From VRUE01 sp963703335 (GTDB lineage: Bacteria > Actinomycetota > Thermoleophilia > Solirubrobacterales > 70-9): DNA of 64,000 nt. The translations under genes and the position numbers were made by a program. The notes below the pieces were generated by a model. That model saw only the letters and a list, made by a program, of their open reading frames with translations. It searched no databases and was not told where the DNA came from. The DNA lies in NCBI GenBank assembly GCA_963703335.1, contig OY969812.1, positions 1,612,001 to 1,676,000 of the forward strand, in the 5' to 3' direction. Within the stretch, counting starts at the first letter, position 1, and the number at the start of each line of letters is the position of its first letter. This document shows positions 9,213 through 16,500 of this stretch, one piece after another.

Positions 9213-9983
9213 TCACCGCTCCTGGGTTGAGGGCCTTGCCATTCCTCCCGCCGCCTTCGGCGTGCCAAAGGCGCGAGCAATCAAGATACTCAACTCGAAC
9301 AGAACAAGCAGGGGAACCATCTCGATCAGCATTGAGACCGGGTCGATCCCCGGCAGGGCCGCGGCGAGCACGGCGATGATCAGGTAGGCGTAGCGACGAT
9401 TCCGCGAGAGCTGCTCGACCGTGACGATGCCGAGCCTGGTGACCGCGAGGATCGCCAGCGGTAGCTGAAAGACGAGGCCGCCGGCGAGCAGAGTGGTCGA
9501 GAAGAAGCTGTAGTAATCGCGGGCGCGAACCTGGACGTTGAACTGGGTGTCGTTGAAACCGAGCAGGAACTCGACCGCCGGCGGCATCACGACGAAGTAG
9601 GCGAAGGCGACGCCGGCGAGGAAGAGGACCGGGACGAAGAGCAGAATCGGCAGGATCGTGCGGCGCTCGTGGTCGCTGAAGGCAGGCAGCACGTAGGCGT
9701 AGACCTGGTAGAGCAAGATCGGCATCGAGAGGATCAACGCCCCGTAGGTGGCGACGGTGAGAGTCGTTGTAAAGGCCTCGGTGACGCCGAAGGTGAGCAG
9801 CTTGTCGTGATTGCCTGGCAGCGGCCCCGAGGCGATTTCCAGGAGCAGGTGGTTTTGCCAGAAGCAAAGCGCCAGGGCCACGCCGAGGACGACGATGCAG
9901 ACGACAATGCGGGCGCGCAGCTCATCGAGGTGCTCGACGAGAGTGAGCTGGTCCTCGTGGGAGACCGCCCTCATCCGGGCCAT
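9213..9983 (-). CDS. tatC: Sec-independent protein translocase TatC
   Basis: This 256-aa protein is a six-helix membrane protein with the TatC signature near the N-terminus: MTLVEHLDELRARI-like text (LTLVEHLDELRARIV, residues 13-27). This segment, with the first cytoplasmic loop, binds the twin-arginine signal peptide. A conserved FGVTEAF segment follows helix 1, and the periplasmic loops contain P and F rich stretches. TatC works with TatA/B to export folded, often cofactor-bearing proteins; the Rieske protein encoded at 14004 is a typical Tat client. It lies nine bases after tatA in the same operon. Confidence 0.97.
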   Translation of the reverse strand: MARMRAVSHEDQLTLVEHLDELRARIVVCIVVLGVALALCFWQNHLLLEIASGPLPGNHDKLLTFGVTEAFTTTLTVATYGALILSMPILLYQVYAYVLPAFSDHERRTILPILLFVPVLFLAGVAFAYFVVMPPAVEFLLGFNDTQFNVQVRARDYYSFFSTTLLAGGLVFQLPLAILAVTRLGIVTVEQLSRNRRYAYLIIAVLAAALPGIDPVSMLIEMVPLLVLFELSILIARAFGTPKAAGGMARPSTQER

Positions 9984-9992
9984 TGCGGGCTC

Positions 9993-10244
9993 CTAGCGGC
10001 GGTCGTGAGCGACGGTCTCGGCCTCGGCGCTCTTCTCAGCCTCGGCGCTCTGCGAAGGCTCGGGCTTCGGCGGCTCGATTGCCTCGGTGCGCTCCGGCTC
10101 GTTGTCGTCGCCGCTGACCGAGCCGCGGAACTCGCGGATGCCCCGGCCAAGTGACCGGCCAAGCTCAGGCAGCCGTTTCGGCCCGAAGACGACCAGGGCA
10201 ATGATCAGGACGATCGCGAGCTCAAGGGGTCCAATGTTTGGCAT
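9993..10244 (-). CDS. tatA: Sec-independent protein translocase TatA/TatB
   Basis: This 83-aa protein has the full TatA layout: a short periplasmic start (MPNIGPLEL), one hydrophobic helix (about 8-20), the hinge FGPKRLPELGRSLGRGI that starts the amphipathic helix, and an acidic, Ala/Glu-rich tail. FGPKRLPELG is diagnostic of TatA/TatE/TatB. It is the first gene of the tatA-tatC operon. Only one TatA/B-type gene is visible here, as in single-TatA (TatAC) systems; a separate TatB elsewhere cannot be excluded. Confidence 0.95.
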   Translation of the reverse strand: MPNIGPLELAIVLIIALVVFGPKRLPELGRSLGRGIREFRGSVSGDDNEPERTEAIEPPKPEPSQSAEAEKSAEAETVAHDRR

Positions 10245-10386
10245 TGACCCATGGTAACGGCCGCGATGGGCGATCGGATCACATTTGGCGTCACATCTAA
10301 TTGGGGGAGTGGCCTACCCGGTAATTGGGTTTTCTCGGCCCTCTACGTGAAAGTGCGGATGGAGTGATCGTTTCGCGGGTTCGATA

Positions 10387-10728
10387 GTGCAAGACATGCG
10401 AGACGCCAGCACTAGCCAGACCAAGACCGCAGCGGGACTGCACGTCTGCCCGCACTGCAGCTCGGCGCTGGTGCAGCCGACTTGCTGGGAGCAGGCCGGC
10501 GACCGAGGCCACTGGCGACTCTGGCGGCGCTGCCCCGAGTGCGACTGGCATAGCGATGAGGTCCACGCCGAAGCGGAGATCGATGCCTTCGACGAAGAGC
10601 TCGACCTCGGCACCCGGGCCTTGAGCGGCGTGCTGAAAGAGCTCGAGCACGAGAACATGCAGTTCGTCGTCGACACCTTCAGCGCTGCGCTCGACGCCGA
10701 CCTGATCACGGCCGACGACTTCCGCTAG
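10387..10728 (+). CDS. Small zinc-ribbon protein of unknown function
   Basis: This is a 113-aa soluble protein. Near the N-terminus lie two Cys pairs, CPHC (about 21-24) and CPEC (about 50-53), with an extra Cys between (TCWEQ), which is the pattern of a zinc ribbon. The remainder is acidic and helical (EAEIDAFDEELDLGTRALSGVLKELEHEN). Start is GTG at 10387 or the ATG three codons later. It is divergent from tatA and convergent with the polyprenyl synthase, eight bases away. No function is assignable; similar small ribbons are often RNA- or protein-binding. Confidence 0.72.
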   Translation: MQDMRDASTSQTKTAAGLHVCPHCSSALVQPTCWEQAGDRGHWRLWRRCPECDWHSDEVHAEAEIDAFDEELDLGTRALSGVLKELEHENMQFVVDTFSAALDADLITADDFR

Positions 10729-10735
10729 ACCCGGC

Positions 10736-11701
10736 TCAGCTGTAGCGCTGGACAACGCCGTCGGCGACGAGACCGAGGAGTTGGAGCTGCTCGGCATCGA
10801 ACGCGGCAGGATCCAATTGGGCCTTTGCCACGGTCACCATCTCCAGCGCCCTGGCGCGAACCCGGTCCAGGGCCCCGGTTGCCGCGATGCGGTCGCAAAG
10901 CCGCTTGGCGGCGCTCGGATCGAGAGCGCGCAGGTCTACCTGCCGCAGCGAAGGCTCGGACTCAGCCGCGACGATCAGCGGCAGGGTGACCGTGCCATCG
11001 AGCAGATCCGTGCCGCGAGCCTTGCCGGTTCGCTCGACCGGGCCCGAGACGTCAAGGACGTCGTCGAGCAGTTGGAAGGCGAGGCCAATCCCGGCTCCAA
11101 ACGAGCCGAGCGCGTCGACATCCTGCCCCATCAGGCAAGCGCATTCGAACAGCGTCGCGGTCTTCAGCCGGCAGCGACCGAGATAGCGCTGTTCTGAGAC
11201 AGCGGGGTCGAAGGCGTCCTGGCGCTGGGCCAGCTCCCCCTCCGCCAGCGCGACCGAGGCAGTGGAGAGGAGGGAGATGGCGCGAGCATCGCCGTGGTCG
11301 GCGAGCAGCGCGAAGGCGCGTGAGAAGAGCAGGTCGCCGACGGCGACTGCTCGCTGGCGTCCGCCAGTGGCGGCGACGGTCGGCACCCCACGCCGCAGCG
11401 GCGCACTGTCCAGTACGTCGTCGTGAACCAGCGTCGCCATGTGGACCAGCTCGATTGCGGCTGCGGCTCGCACCGCTTCAGAGCCGCCGTCGGCGCCGGC
11501 GCAGAGCAGGACCAAGAGCGGACGTAGGCGCTTGCCCCCCGCGGCGAGCGTCGCCGAGGCGTCGGCGCAGAGCAGCTCGCCGTGGCCGCCGCTCTGCTCG
11601 CGCAGAAGATCCTCGACCTCGCCCAGCCTCGCTGGCAGCCAGCGACTCGATGCGTCAAGAACCGCGGTGACGGGCGGCGGTACCGATGAGGGACGGGTCA
11701 C
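10736..11701 (-). CDS. Polyprenyl diphosphate synthase (menaquinone side chain)
   Basis: This 321-aa protein is an all-trans isoprenyl diphosphate synthase. It carries both Asp-rich motifs: the first DDVLD in ATLVHDDVLDSAPLRRG (about residue 93) and the second DDVLD in AFQLLDDVLDVSG (about residue 211). It also has the GGKRLRPLLV substrate-binding segment near residue 55. These motifs bind Mg2+ and the allylic and homoallylic diphosphates. It overlaps menG by 4 nt and is the last gene of the respiratory operon, so its product is most likely the polyprenyl tail of menaquinone. Chain length is not predictable by eye. Confidence 0.93.
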   Translation of the reverse strand: MTRPSSVPPPVTAVLDASSRWLPARLGEVEDLLREQSGGHGELLCADASATLAAGGKRLRPLLVLLCAGADGGSEAVRAAAAIELVHMATLVHDDVLDSAPLRRGVPTVAATGGRQRAVAVGDLLFSRAFALLADHGDARAISLLSTASVALAEGELAQRQDAFDPAVSEQRYLGRCRLKTATLFECACLMGQDVDALGSFGAGIGLAFQLLDDVLDVSGPVERTGKARGTDLLDGTVTLPLIVAAESEPSLRQVDLRALDPSAAKRLCDRIAATGALDRVRARALEMVTVAKAQLDPAAFDAEQLQLLGLVADGVVQRYS

Positions 11702-12366
11702 GCGGCTATGCCGCTGTGGATCGTGACGATCCCACCCGCGAGGACCGTGTAGCGGATCTGAGCGAGCCCGGCGGCGTCCATCTTTTCCGCAAAGCCCTCC
11801 GGGGCCGGGAACGTGTTGAGCGACTCGGTTAGGTAAGCGTAAGCCTCTGGGTCGTCGGAGAGCCTGCCCAGGATCGGCGCCAGACGGTCAAACCAGAGCG
11901 AGTAGAAAGTGGAGAAGGGTGGTCGGCGGGGTTTGCTGAACTCGAGCACCACCAGCTTGCCGCCAGGGCGGAGTACGCGGCCCAGCTCACGCAGGCCGCG
12001 GTCGCGGTCGGCGAAGTTGCGGACGCCAAAGCCAACCGTCGCGACGTCGAAGCGATCGGCGTCGTAGGGCAAGTTGAGGGCATCGGCCCACTCGAAGCGG
12101 ACGCCGCTCACCGAACGGGCAGCTGCCTTGTCGCGAGCGAGATCGAGCATCGGCTCAGAGAAATCGCAGCCGACGACGTGGCCGCCGGGGGCAACCCGTT
12201 GGGACAGCTCGAAGGTGAGATCGCCGGTGCCGCAGCAAACGTCGAGGACCGAGTCGCCGACAGCCGCGTCGGCGATATCGGCAGCTCGCTCGCGCCAGCG
12301 ATGGTGGAGGCCGGCGCTCATCAGCGAGTTGAGCAGGTCGTAGCGCGCCGCGACGCGGTCGAACAT
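11698..12366 (-). CDS. menG: Demethylmenaquinone methyltransferase (MenG/UbiE)
   Basis: This is a class I SAM methyltransferase with the UbiE/MenG text MFDRVAARYDLLNSLMSAGLHHRWR at the N-terminus and the SAM-binding motif VLDVCCGTGDLTFEL. It also has GCDFSEPMLDLAR, VGFGVRNFADRDRGLRELGRVLRPGG, and the C-terminal GGIVTIHSG. It methylates demethylmenaquinone in the last step of menaquinone synthesis, fitting its place after the menaquinol-oxidising bc complex. I chose the ATG at 12364-12366. The frame is open upstream to an ATG at 12495, but that would overlap the cytochrome gene by 86 bp. Homologues usually carry some residues before MFD, so a longer start is possible. Confidence 0.9.
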   Translation of the reverse strand: MFDRVAARYDLLNSLMSAGLHHRWRERAADIADAAVGDSVLDVCCGTGDLTFELSQRVAPGGHVVGCDFSEPMLDLARDKAAARSVSGVRFEWADALNLPYDADRFDVATVGFGVRNFADRDRGLRELGRVLRPGGKLVVLEFSKPRRPPFSTFYSLWFDRLAPILGRLSDDPEAYAYLTESLNTFPAPEGFAEKMDAAGLAQIRYTVLAGGIVTIHSGIAA

Positions 12367-12409
12367 GCGATTGACCTGCTCCGCGAACTGGGCGGAGTCC
12401 CGGGAGGGC

Positions 12410-13111
12410 TTAGTCGAGCGAGGAGAGGAAATCGGCGAGCTCGTTGAGCTTCTTCGGCGGCAGGTCGCGGAAAGAGGGCATGATACCGGGGCCAATCTCG
12501 ATCGAGCGGATGATCGCTGCGCGCGGAATGCGCTGGGCGATGTGGGTCAGTTCCGGCCCGGGACCGTTGTTGCCGTTCTCACCGAGCTTGTGGCAGGCGA
12601 GGCAGCCCGAGGCGGCGACGACCTCCTTGCCCGCCTCATATTGGGGCGCGACCTTCATGTCGATCTCGGTCGGCGAGCCACCGGTCGCGCCGAGGAAGCT
12701 GAGGTAGGCCATCGCGGCGATCGTCAGGATGCCGGCGGTCGTCGCGATCGGGCGGCGAATCGGGTTGCGCTCGGGGCCGCGGTCGTAAAAGGGAAGCAGC
12801 AGGAGCAGCACCATGCAGATGGTCGGGACGCCGATCGTCGCCAGCGGCACCAGCTGCCAGGGCTTGATCACGCGCAGAACCTCGAAGAGGAAGAAGAAGT
12901 ACCACTCCGGCCGCGGCACGTAGGTGGTCGTCGTCGGGTCCGCCTTGGGACCTTGCTCGGCGCCGAAGAGGACCGCCATCAGGATGATCACGCCGACGAC
13001 CAGCACCATCATCGCCGAGTCCTTCAGCACCGCGTAGGGGAAGAAGGGCTTGCCCTTCTTCTTCAGCAGCTCGTATTCCTCGAGGTATGCCTGCTTCTCA
13101 CTCGGCTTCAT
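12410..13111 (-). CDS. qcrC: Menaquinol:cytochrome c reductase, cytochrome b C-terminal domain fused to cytochrome c
   Basis: This 233-aa protein has two parts. Residues about 25-145 resemble subunit IV / the C-terminal half of cytochrome b, with three helices and the conserved PRPEWYFFFLFEVLRVIK (PEWY is the quinol-oxidation-site motif). Residues about 160-233 form a c-type cytochrome domain with the heme-attachment motif CLACH and a likely Met ligand in GIMPSF. This fusion is known from the Bacillus-type menaquinol:cytochrome c reductase. It overlaps the cytochrome b gene by 4 nt. Electrons from the Rieske protein would pass to its covalently bound heme. Confidence 0.92.
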   Translation of the reverse strand: MKPSEKQAYLEEYELLKKKGKPFFPYAVLKDSAMMVLVVGVIILMAVLFGAEQGPKADPTTTTYVPRPEWYFFFLFEVLRVIKPWQLVPLATIGVPTICMVLLLLLPFYDRGPERNPIRRPIATTAGILTIAAMAYLSFLGATGGSPTEIDMKVAPQYEAGKEVVAASGCLACHKLGENGNNGPGPELTHIAQRIPRAAIIRSIEIGPGIMPSFRDLPPKKLNELADFLSSLD

Positions 13112-13989
13112 TCGGGGCGGCCCCCGTTGGAGCCCGCGTCGAGCTGGGATACCGGAGCGGCGACCTTCGGCTTGTCCGCTTTGAGCCAGGGCGGAGCCGT
13201 CGTGCCGAGCTTGACGACGAGGTAGAGATGGGCGCCGATCAGGGCGATGATCGCCCCCGGCACGAGCAGCATGTGGATCGCGTAGAAGCGCGAAAGCGTC
13301 GTCGCCCCCAGCTCGGGCCCGGCGCGCAGGAAGTCGCTCAGGTAGGGACCGATCACCGGGCCGGTGCCGTTGATGTTGATGCCGACCACCGAGGCCCAGA
13401 AAGAGCGCTGGTCGAAGGGCAGCAGGTAGCCGGTGAAGGCCATCGTCATCGTCAGGATCAAGAGCACCACGCCGATCACCCAGTTGAGCTCGCGCGGGTA
13501 CTTATAGGCGCCGAAAAAGAAGGTGCGGCCCATGTGCAGGAAGACGAGGATCACCATCAAGCTCGAACCCCACTTGTGCATGCCGTGGACGAGCTGGCCG
13601 AGGAAGACGTCGTTGTTGATGTGGGCGATCGAGGCGTAGGCCTGGGTGGTCGACGGCGTGTAGAACATCGCCAGGAAGACACCGGTGATCGCCTGGGAGA
13701 CGAAGGCGATCAGGGTCGCCGAGCCGAGCGTGTAGAACCAGTTGGTCCCCTTCGGCACCTTGCGGTAGAGCATCCCGGTGAGGAAGCCGGTGGCGGCGGT
13801 GCGTTGGTCGACCCAGGCGAGGACGTCGGCGGGGGCCTCCTTGGCGCGGTCGCCGAGGCGCTGCGCGTCGGAGGGTCGCTCCGGCGGCGCGGACTTGAGG
13901 TCGGCCGGGGCTGCGCCCTTGGCGCCGTTGCCCGTGCCGGGCTTGGCCGGTTTGCGCAACGGTGCGGGGATCAGGGAGTCGAGCTTCAT
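13108..13989 (-). CDS. qcrB: Menaquinol:cytochrome c reductase, cytochrome b N-terminal subunit
   Basis: This 293-aa protein is a short, four-helix cytochrome b (b6-type). The two heme-ligand His pairs are visible in helices B and D: VHGMHKWGSSLMVILVFLHMG and FYAIHMLLVPGAIIALIGAHLYLV. SQAITGVFLAMFYTPS, and GYLLPFDQRSFWA between helices, are family landmarks. The first 70 residues form a Pro/Ala/Lys-rich cytoplasmic extension. It holds the two b hemes of the Q cycle. Gene order is Rieske - cytochrome b - cytochrome b/c fusion. Confidence 0.95.
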   Translation of the reverse strand: MKLDSLIPAPLRKPAKPGTGNGAKGAAPADLKSAPPERPSDAQRLGDRAKEAPADVLAWVDQRTAATGFLTGMLYRKVPKGTNWFYTLGSATLIAFVSQAITGVFLAMFYTPSTTQAYASIAHINNDVFLGQLVHGMHKWGSSLMVILVFLHMGRTFFFGAYKYPRELNWVIGVVLLILTMTMAFTGYLLPFDQRSFWASVVGININGTGPVIGPYLSDFLRAGPELGATTLSRFYAIHMLLVPGAIIALIGAHLYLVVKLGTTAPPWLKADKPKVAAPVSQLDAGSNGGRPE

Positions 13990-14003
13990 CTGCGCCTAGC
14001 CGA

Positions 14004-14678
14004 TCACGGGGGTGGGAAGGTGGACGGACGCGGTGGATACAGATATTCCCAAATGCCGCCGGTGAACTCGCCGGGATCGCGGGCGCGGACGGGCTCCAGC
14101 TGCGAGGTGACGCTGAAGCGCGGGCCGACCTCGACCTGACCGTCGCGAACGCGGGTCTGGAACTGGTCGAGCGGCCGTACCGGCGGGCCGCCGATGCGCT
14201 TGCCCTGGAAGTCGTAGACGCCGCCGTGGCAGGGGCAAATGAAATTACCGGCGGCCTCGACGAAGCGAACCGGGCAGCCGAGGTGGACGCAGCGGTTGGA
14301 GACGGCGACGAACTTGCCCGCTTCCTCGCCGAGCTCCTTCGAGCTCTTGCGAATGTAGGCGGTGGTCTTGCCGGCGTCGCCGATCCCCTCGGTTTCGGTG
14401 AAGACGACCTGGCGGTAGGTGTCCTCGACGAAGTCGTTGAGCGGGCCGACCGACTCCCAACGCTCCTTGCCGCGGTGGAAGATCGGTGCCACCGCAAAGC
14501 CGACGGCGGGCAGCACGATCGCCGCGCCAGCCACTCCGCCCAGACCCTGCACGGCGACCGTGAAGGCCTTGCGGCGAGTCATCGACTCGCCCTCGAAATA
14601 GCCGGGTGGCTCGGGCTTCGGGCGCTCCGGCCGTCCGGCCGTCTCGGCCCCGTTCTGCTTGTCCGCGTCGTCGCTCAA
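14004..14678 (-). CDS. qcrA: Rieske iron-sulfur subunit of the menaquinol:cytochrome c reductase
   Basis: This 224-aa protein has the [2Fe-2S] cluster-binding boxes CVHLGC (about residues 131-136) and CPCHGGVYD (about 152-160), giving the usual two Cys and two His ligands plus the disulfide Cys. Upstream is a hydrophobic anchor (GLGGVAGAAIVLPAVGFAVAP, about 48-68) preceded by MTRRKAFTVAV, a twin-arginine-like segment, consistent with Tat export. It accepts electrons from menaquinol at the outer face. The operon order and the 14-bp gap to qcrB support the assignment. Confidence 0.95.
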   Translation of the reverse strand: MSDDADKQNGAETAGRPERPKPEPPGYFEGESMTRRKAFTVAVQGLGGVAGAAIVLPAVGFAVAPIFHRGKERWESVGPLNDFVEDTYRQVVFTETEGIGDAGKTTAYIRKSSKELGEEAGKFVAVSNRCVHLGCPVRFVEAAGNFICPCHGGVYDFQGKRIGGPPVRPLDQFQTRVRDGQVEVGPRFSVTSQLEPVRARDPGEFTGGIWEYLYPPRPSTFPPP

Positions 14679-14711
14679 CAGCTCAACCTCAGAAGTGTGG
14701 AGTCTATTGAC

Positions 14712-15173
14712 TCACGCCACGTCACGGTCGCCATGGTCCCTGCCGCCGACGGCGAGGGCGGCGGTTCGCCACAAGGCCGGTACCTCTCCGGCGCGCCCCT
14801 CGGCGTGGAACTGGGCGCAGCGGGCGATCAGCCCCGCCAGCACCGCGACCGCCTCGGCATCGCCGAGCGCGGCGAGGCGCTGGATGCCGAGCGCGTAGAG
14901 ATAGTCGCCCGCGAGTAGGGAGAGGTCTTCGTCCTGCCCGCGCAGGAGACGGGACTCCCCGTAGTGGAGCAGGTAGCCCTCGCGCACCGCCTCGACAACG
15001 AAGGCGTACTCGGCAGGGGCAGTGGCCGACCGCGGACCGAGTGCAGCGAGCAGGCCAAAGACAGGGCGCTCAGTCGAGTTGACCACATGAGCCGAGATCG
15101 GCGTCGCCGCCTCACGCAGGCGCGCCGCGAGAATGCCCAGTGCATCCTGAGGACTGGAATCCATCGCTTTCAA
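14712..15173 (-). CDS. Small helical protein of unknown function in the qcr/hem operon
   Basis: This 153-aa protein appears soluble and all-alpha, with no signal peptide or metal motif. It lies between hemL and the Rieske gene on the same strand, with 33 and 49 bp gaps, so it is probably co-transcribed. One stretch (LLAGDYLYALGIQRLAALGD, about residues 85-104) resembles the region after the first Asp-rich motif of polyprenyl synthases (GDYLYA...), but both catalytic DDxxD motifs are absent. It may be a non-catalytic prenyl-synthase-like subunit or simply an unrelated helical protein. MKAM or MDSS could be the start. Confidence 0.6.
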   Translation of the reverse strand: MKAMDSSPQDALGILAARLREAATPISAHVVNSTERPVFGLLAALGPRSATAPAEYAFVVEAVREGYLLHYGESRLLRGQDEDLSLLAGDYLYALGIQRLAALGDAEAVAVLAGLIARCAQFHAEGRAGEVPALWRTAALAVGGRDHGDRDVA

Positions 15174-15222
15174 CAGTGCAACGTTTTATGGCTCTGTGGG
15201 CGCCGAAAAGCGTTGCACCTCT

Positions 15223-16500
15223 TCATCGGAAGGCCTCGACCAGGGAAATTTCGGCGGCTTCGAGGGTGCGATCGATGGCTCCCTCATCATGGGCGAGGGA
15301 GACAAACCAGGCCTCGAATTGAGACGGAGGCGGGTAGACCCCGCGCGCCAACATCGCGCGGCAGAAGCGAGCATGGGCCTCGAGGTCGCAGGCGGACGCG
15401 GCGACGAAGTCATTGACCGGCTCTGTGCTGAAGAAGAGGGTGAGCAGCCCCGGTGCCGCTGCGATCTGCAGGGGCTTGCCCTCGGCGAGGCTCGCAAGAC
15501 CGGCGCGAAGACACTCGGTCAGCTGGCCGAGGCGCTGGTAGGCGGGCGCGTCGAGCTCGCGCAGGGTTGCCAGCCCCGCCGCGGTTGCGAGCGGGTTGCC
15601 GGAGAGAGTGCCCGCCTGGTAGACGTCGCCGGCCGGGGCGATCCGCTCCATCAACTCGCGTGAGCCGGCAAAGGCGGCCGCGGGCAAGCCGCCGCCGAGG
15701 ATCTTGCCGAGCACGGTCAGATTCGGCTCGACCCCGTAGAGCTGTTGCGCGCCGCCGCTGGAGACGCGAAAGCCGGTGATCACCTCGTCAAAGATCAGCA
15801 GTGCGCCGGCGTCGCGGGCAGCTGTGGCAACGTGCTCGAGAAACCCGTCCTCGGGCGGAACCACTCCCATGTTGGCGGCAATCGGCTCCAGGATCACGGC
15901 GGCGACCGAGTGTTCCTCGACTGCTTGGGTGACCGCGGCGCGATCGTTCCAGGGCACCACCACCGTGCCGGCGGTTTGGGCGGCCGTCACCCCGGGAGTT
16001 GCCGGCAGGGCCAGCGTCGCGATGCCGGACCCCGCCTCGGCGAGCAGGCCGTCGGAGTGACCGTGGTAGGCGCCGGCAAACTTGACAATGACCTCGCGGC
16101 CGGTGGCGGCGCGGGCGAGGCGAATCGCGCTCATCGCCGCCTCGGTGCCGGAGTTGGTCATGCGGATCATCTCGGCTGCGGGGACTCGGGCGACGACCTC
16201 CTCGGCCAACTCCACCTCAGCCGCGGTGGCAGCACCAAAGCTGGTGCTGCCAACGGCGGCGGACTCGACCGCAGCCAGGACGGCGGGGTTGGTGTGGCCG
16301 AGGATCAGCGGTCCCCATGAGCCGACCCAGTCGACGTAGCGGTTGCCGTCAACATCAACGAGCTCGCAACCCTCGCCACGCTCGATGAAGATCGGCTCAC
16401 GCCCGATCTGCCGCATTGCCCGTACCGGCGAGTTGACGCCGCCCGGGAGGACCTTCAGCGCACGGCGATAGAGCTCCGCCGAGCGCTCGTCGCTAGGAAT
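15223..16500 (-). CDS. hemL: Glutamate-1-semialdehyde 2,1-aminomutase (probable ATT start)
   Basis: This PLP enzyme converts glutamate-1-semialdehyde to 5-aminolevulinate in the C5 heme pathway. Visible motifs are GGVNSPVRA near the N-terminus, TNSGTEAAMSAIRLARAATGR, FAGAYHGHSDG, IFDEVITGFR and the PLP-lysine segment VLGKILGGGLP. No ATG, GTG or TTG lies in frame near the expected N-terminus. An ATT at 16498-16500 is preceded by GGGAGG (16507-16512) at six-base spacing and gives 425 aa, the usual family length. The next ATG would remove the conserved GGVNSPVR. The start overlaps the end of the upstream gene by 8 nt, so translation is probably coupled. Confidence 0.92.
   Translation of the reverse strand: MPSDERSAELYRRALKVLPGGVNSPVRAMRQIGREPIFIERGEGCELVDVDGNRYVDWVGSWGPLILGHTNPAVLAAVESAAVGSTSFGAATAAEVELAEEVVARVPAAEMIRMTNSGTEAAMSAIRLARAATGREVIVKFAGAYHGHSDGLLAEAGSGIATLALPATPGVTAAQTAGTVVVPWNDRAAVTQAVEEHSVAAVILEPIAANMGVVPPEDGFLEHVATAARDAGALLIFDEVITGFRVSSGGAQQLYGVEPNLTVLGKILGGGLPAAAFAGSRELMERIAPAGDVYQAGTLSGNPLATAAGLATLRELDAPAYQRLGQLTECLRAGLASLAEGKPLQIAAAPGLLTLFFSTEPVNDFVAASACDLEAHARFCRAMLARGVYPPPSQFEAWFVSLAHDEGAIDRTLEAAEISLVEAFR

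Noticed and set aside
10300..10345. Hairpin CCCGGTAATTGGG followed by TTTT as a terminator
   Set aside because: The stem is only three base pairs and it lies between divergent genes, so no transcript would need to end there.
12367..12495. Upstream extension of menG to the ATG at 12495
   Set aside because: It would overlap the cytochrome b/c gene by 86 bp and encodes a Ser/Arg-rich stretch; only the last ~20 residues before MFD look protein-like.
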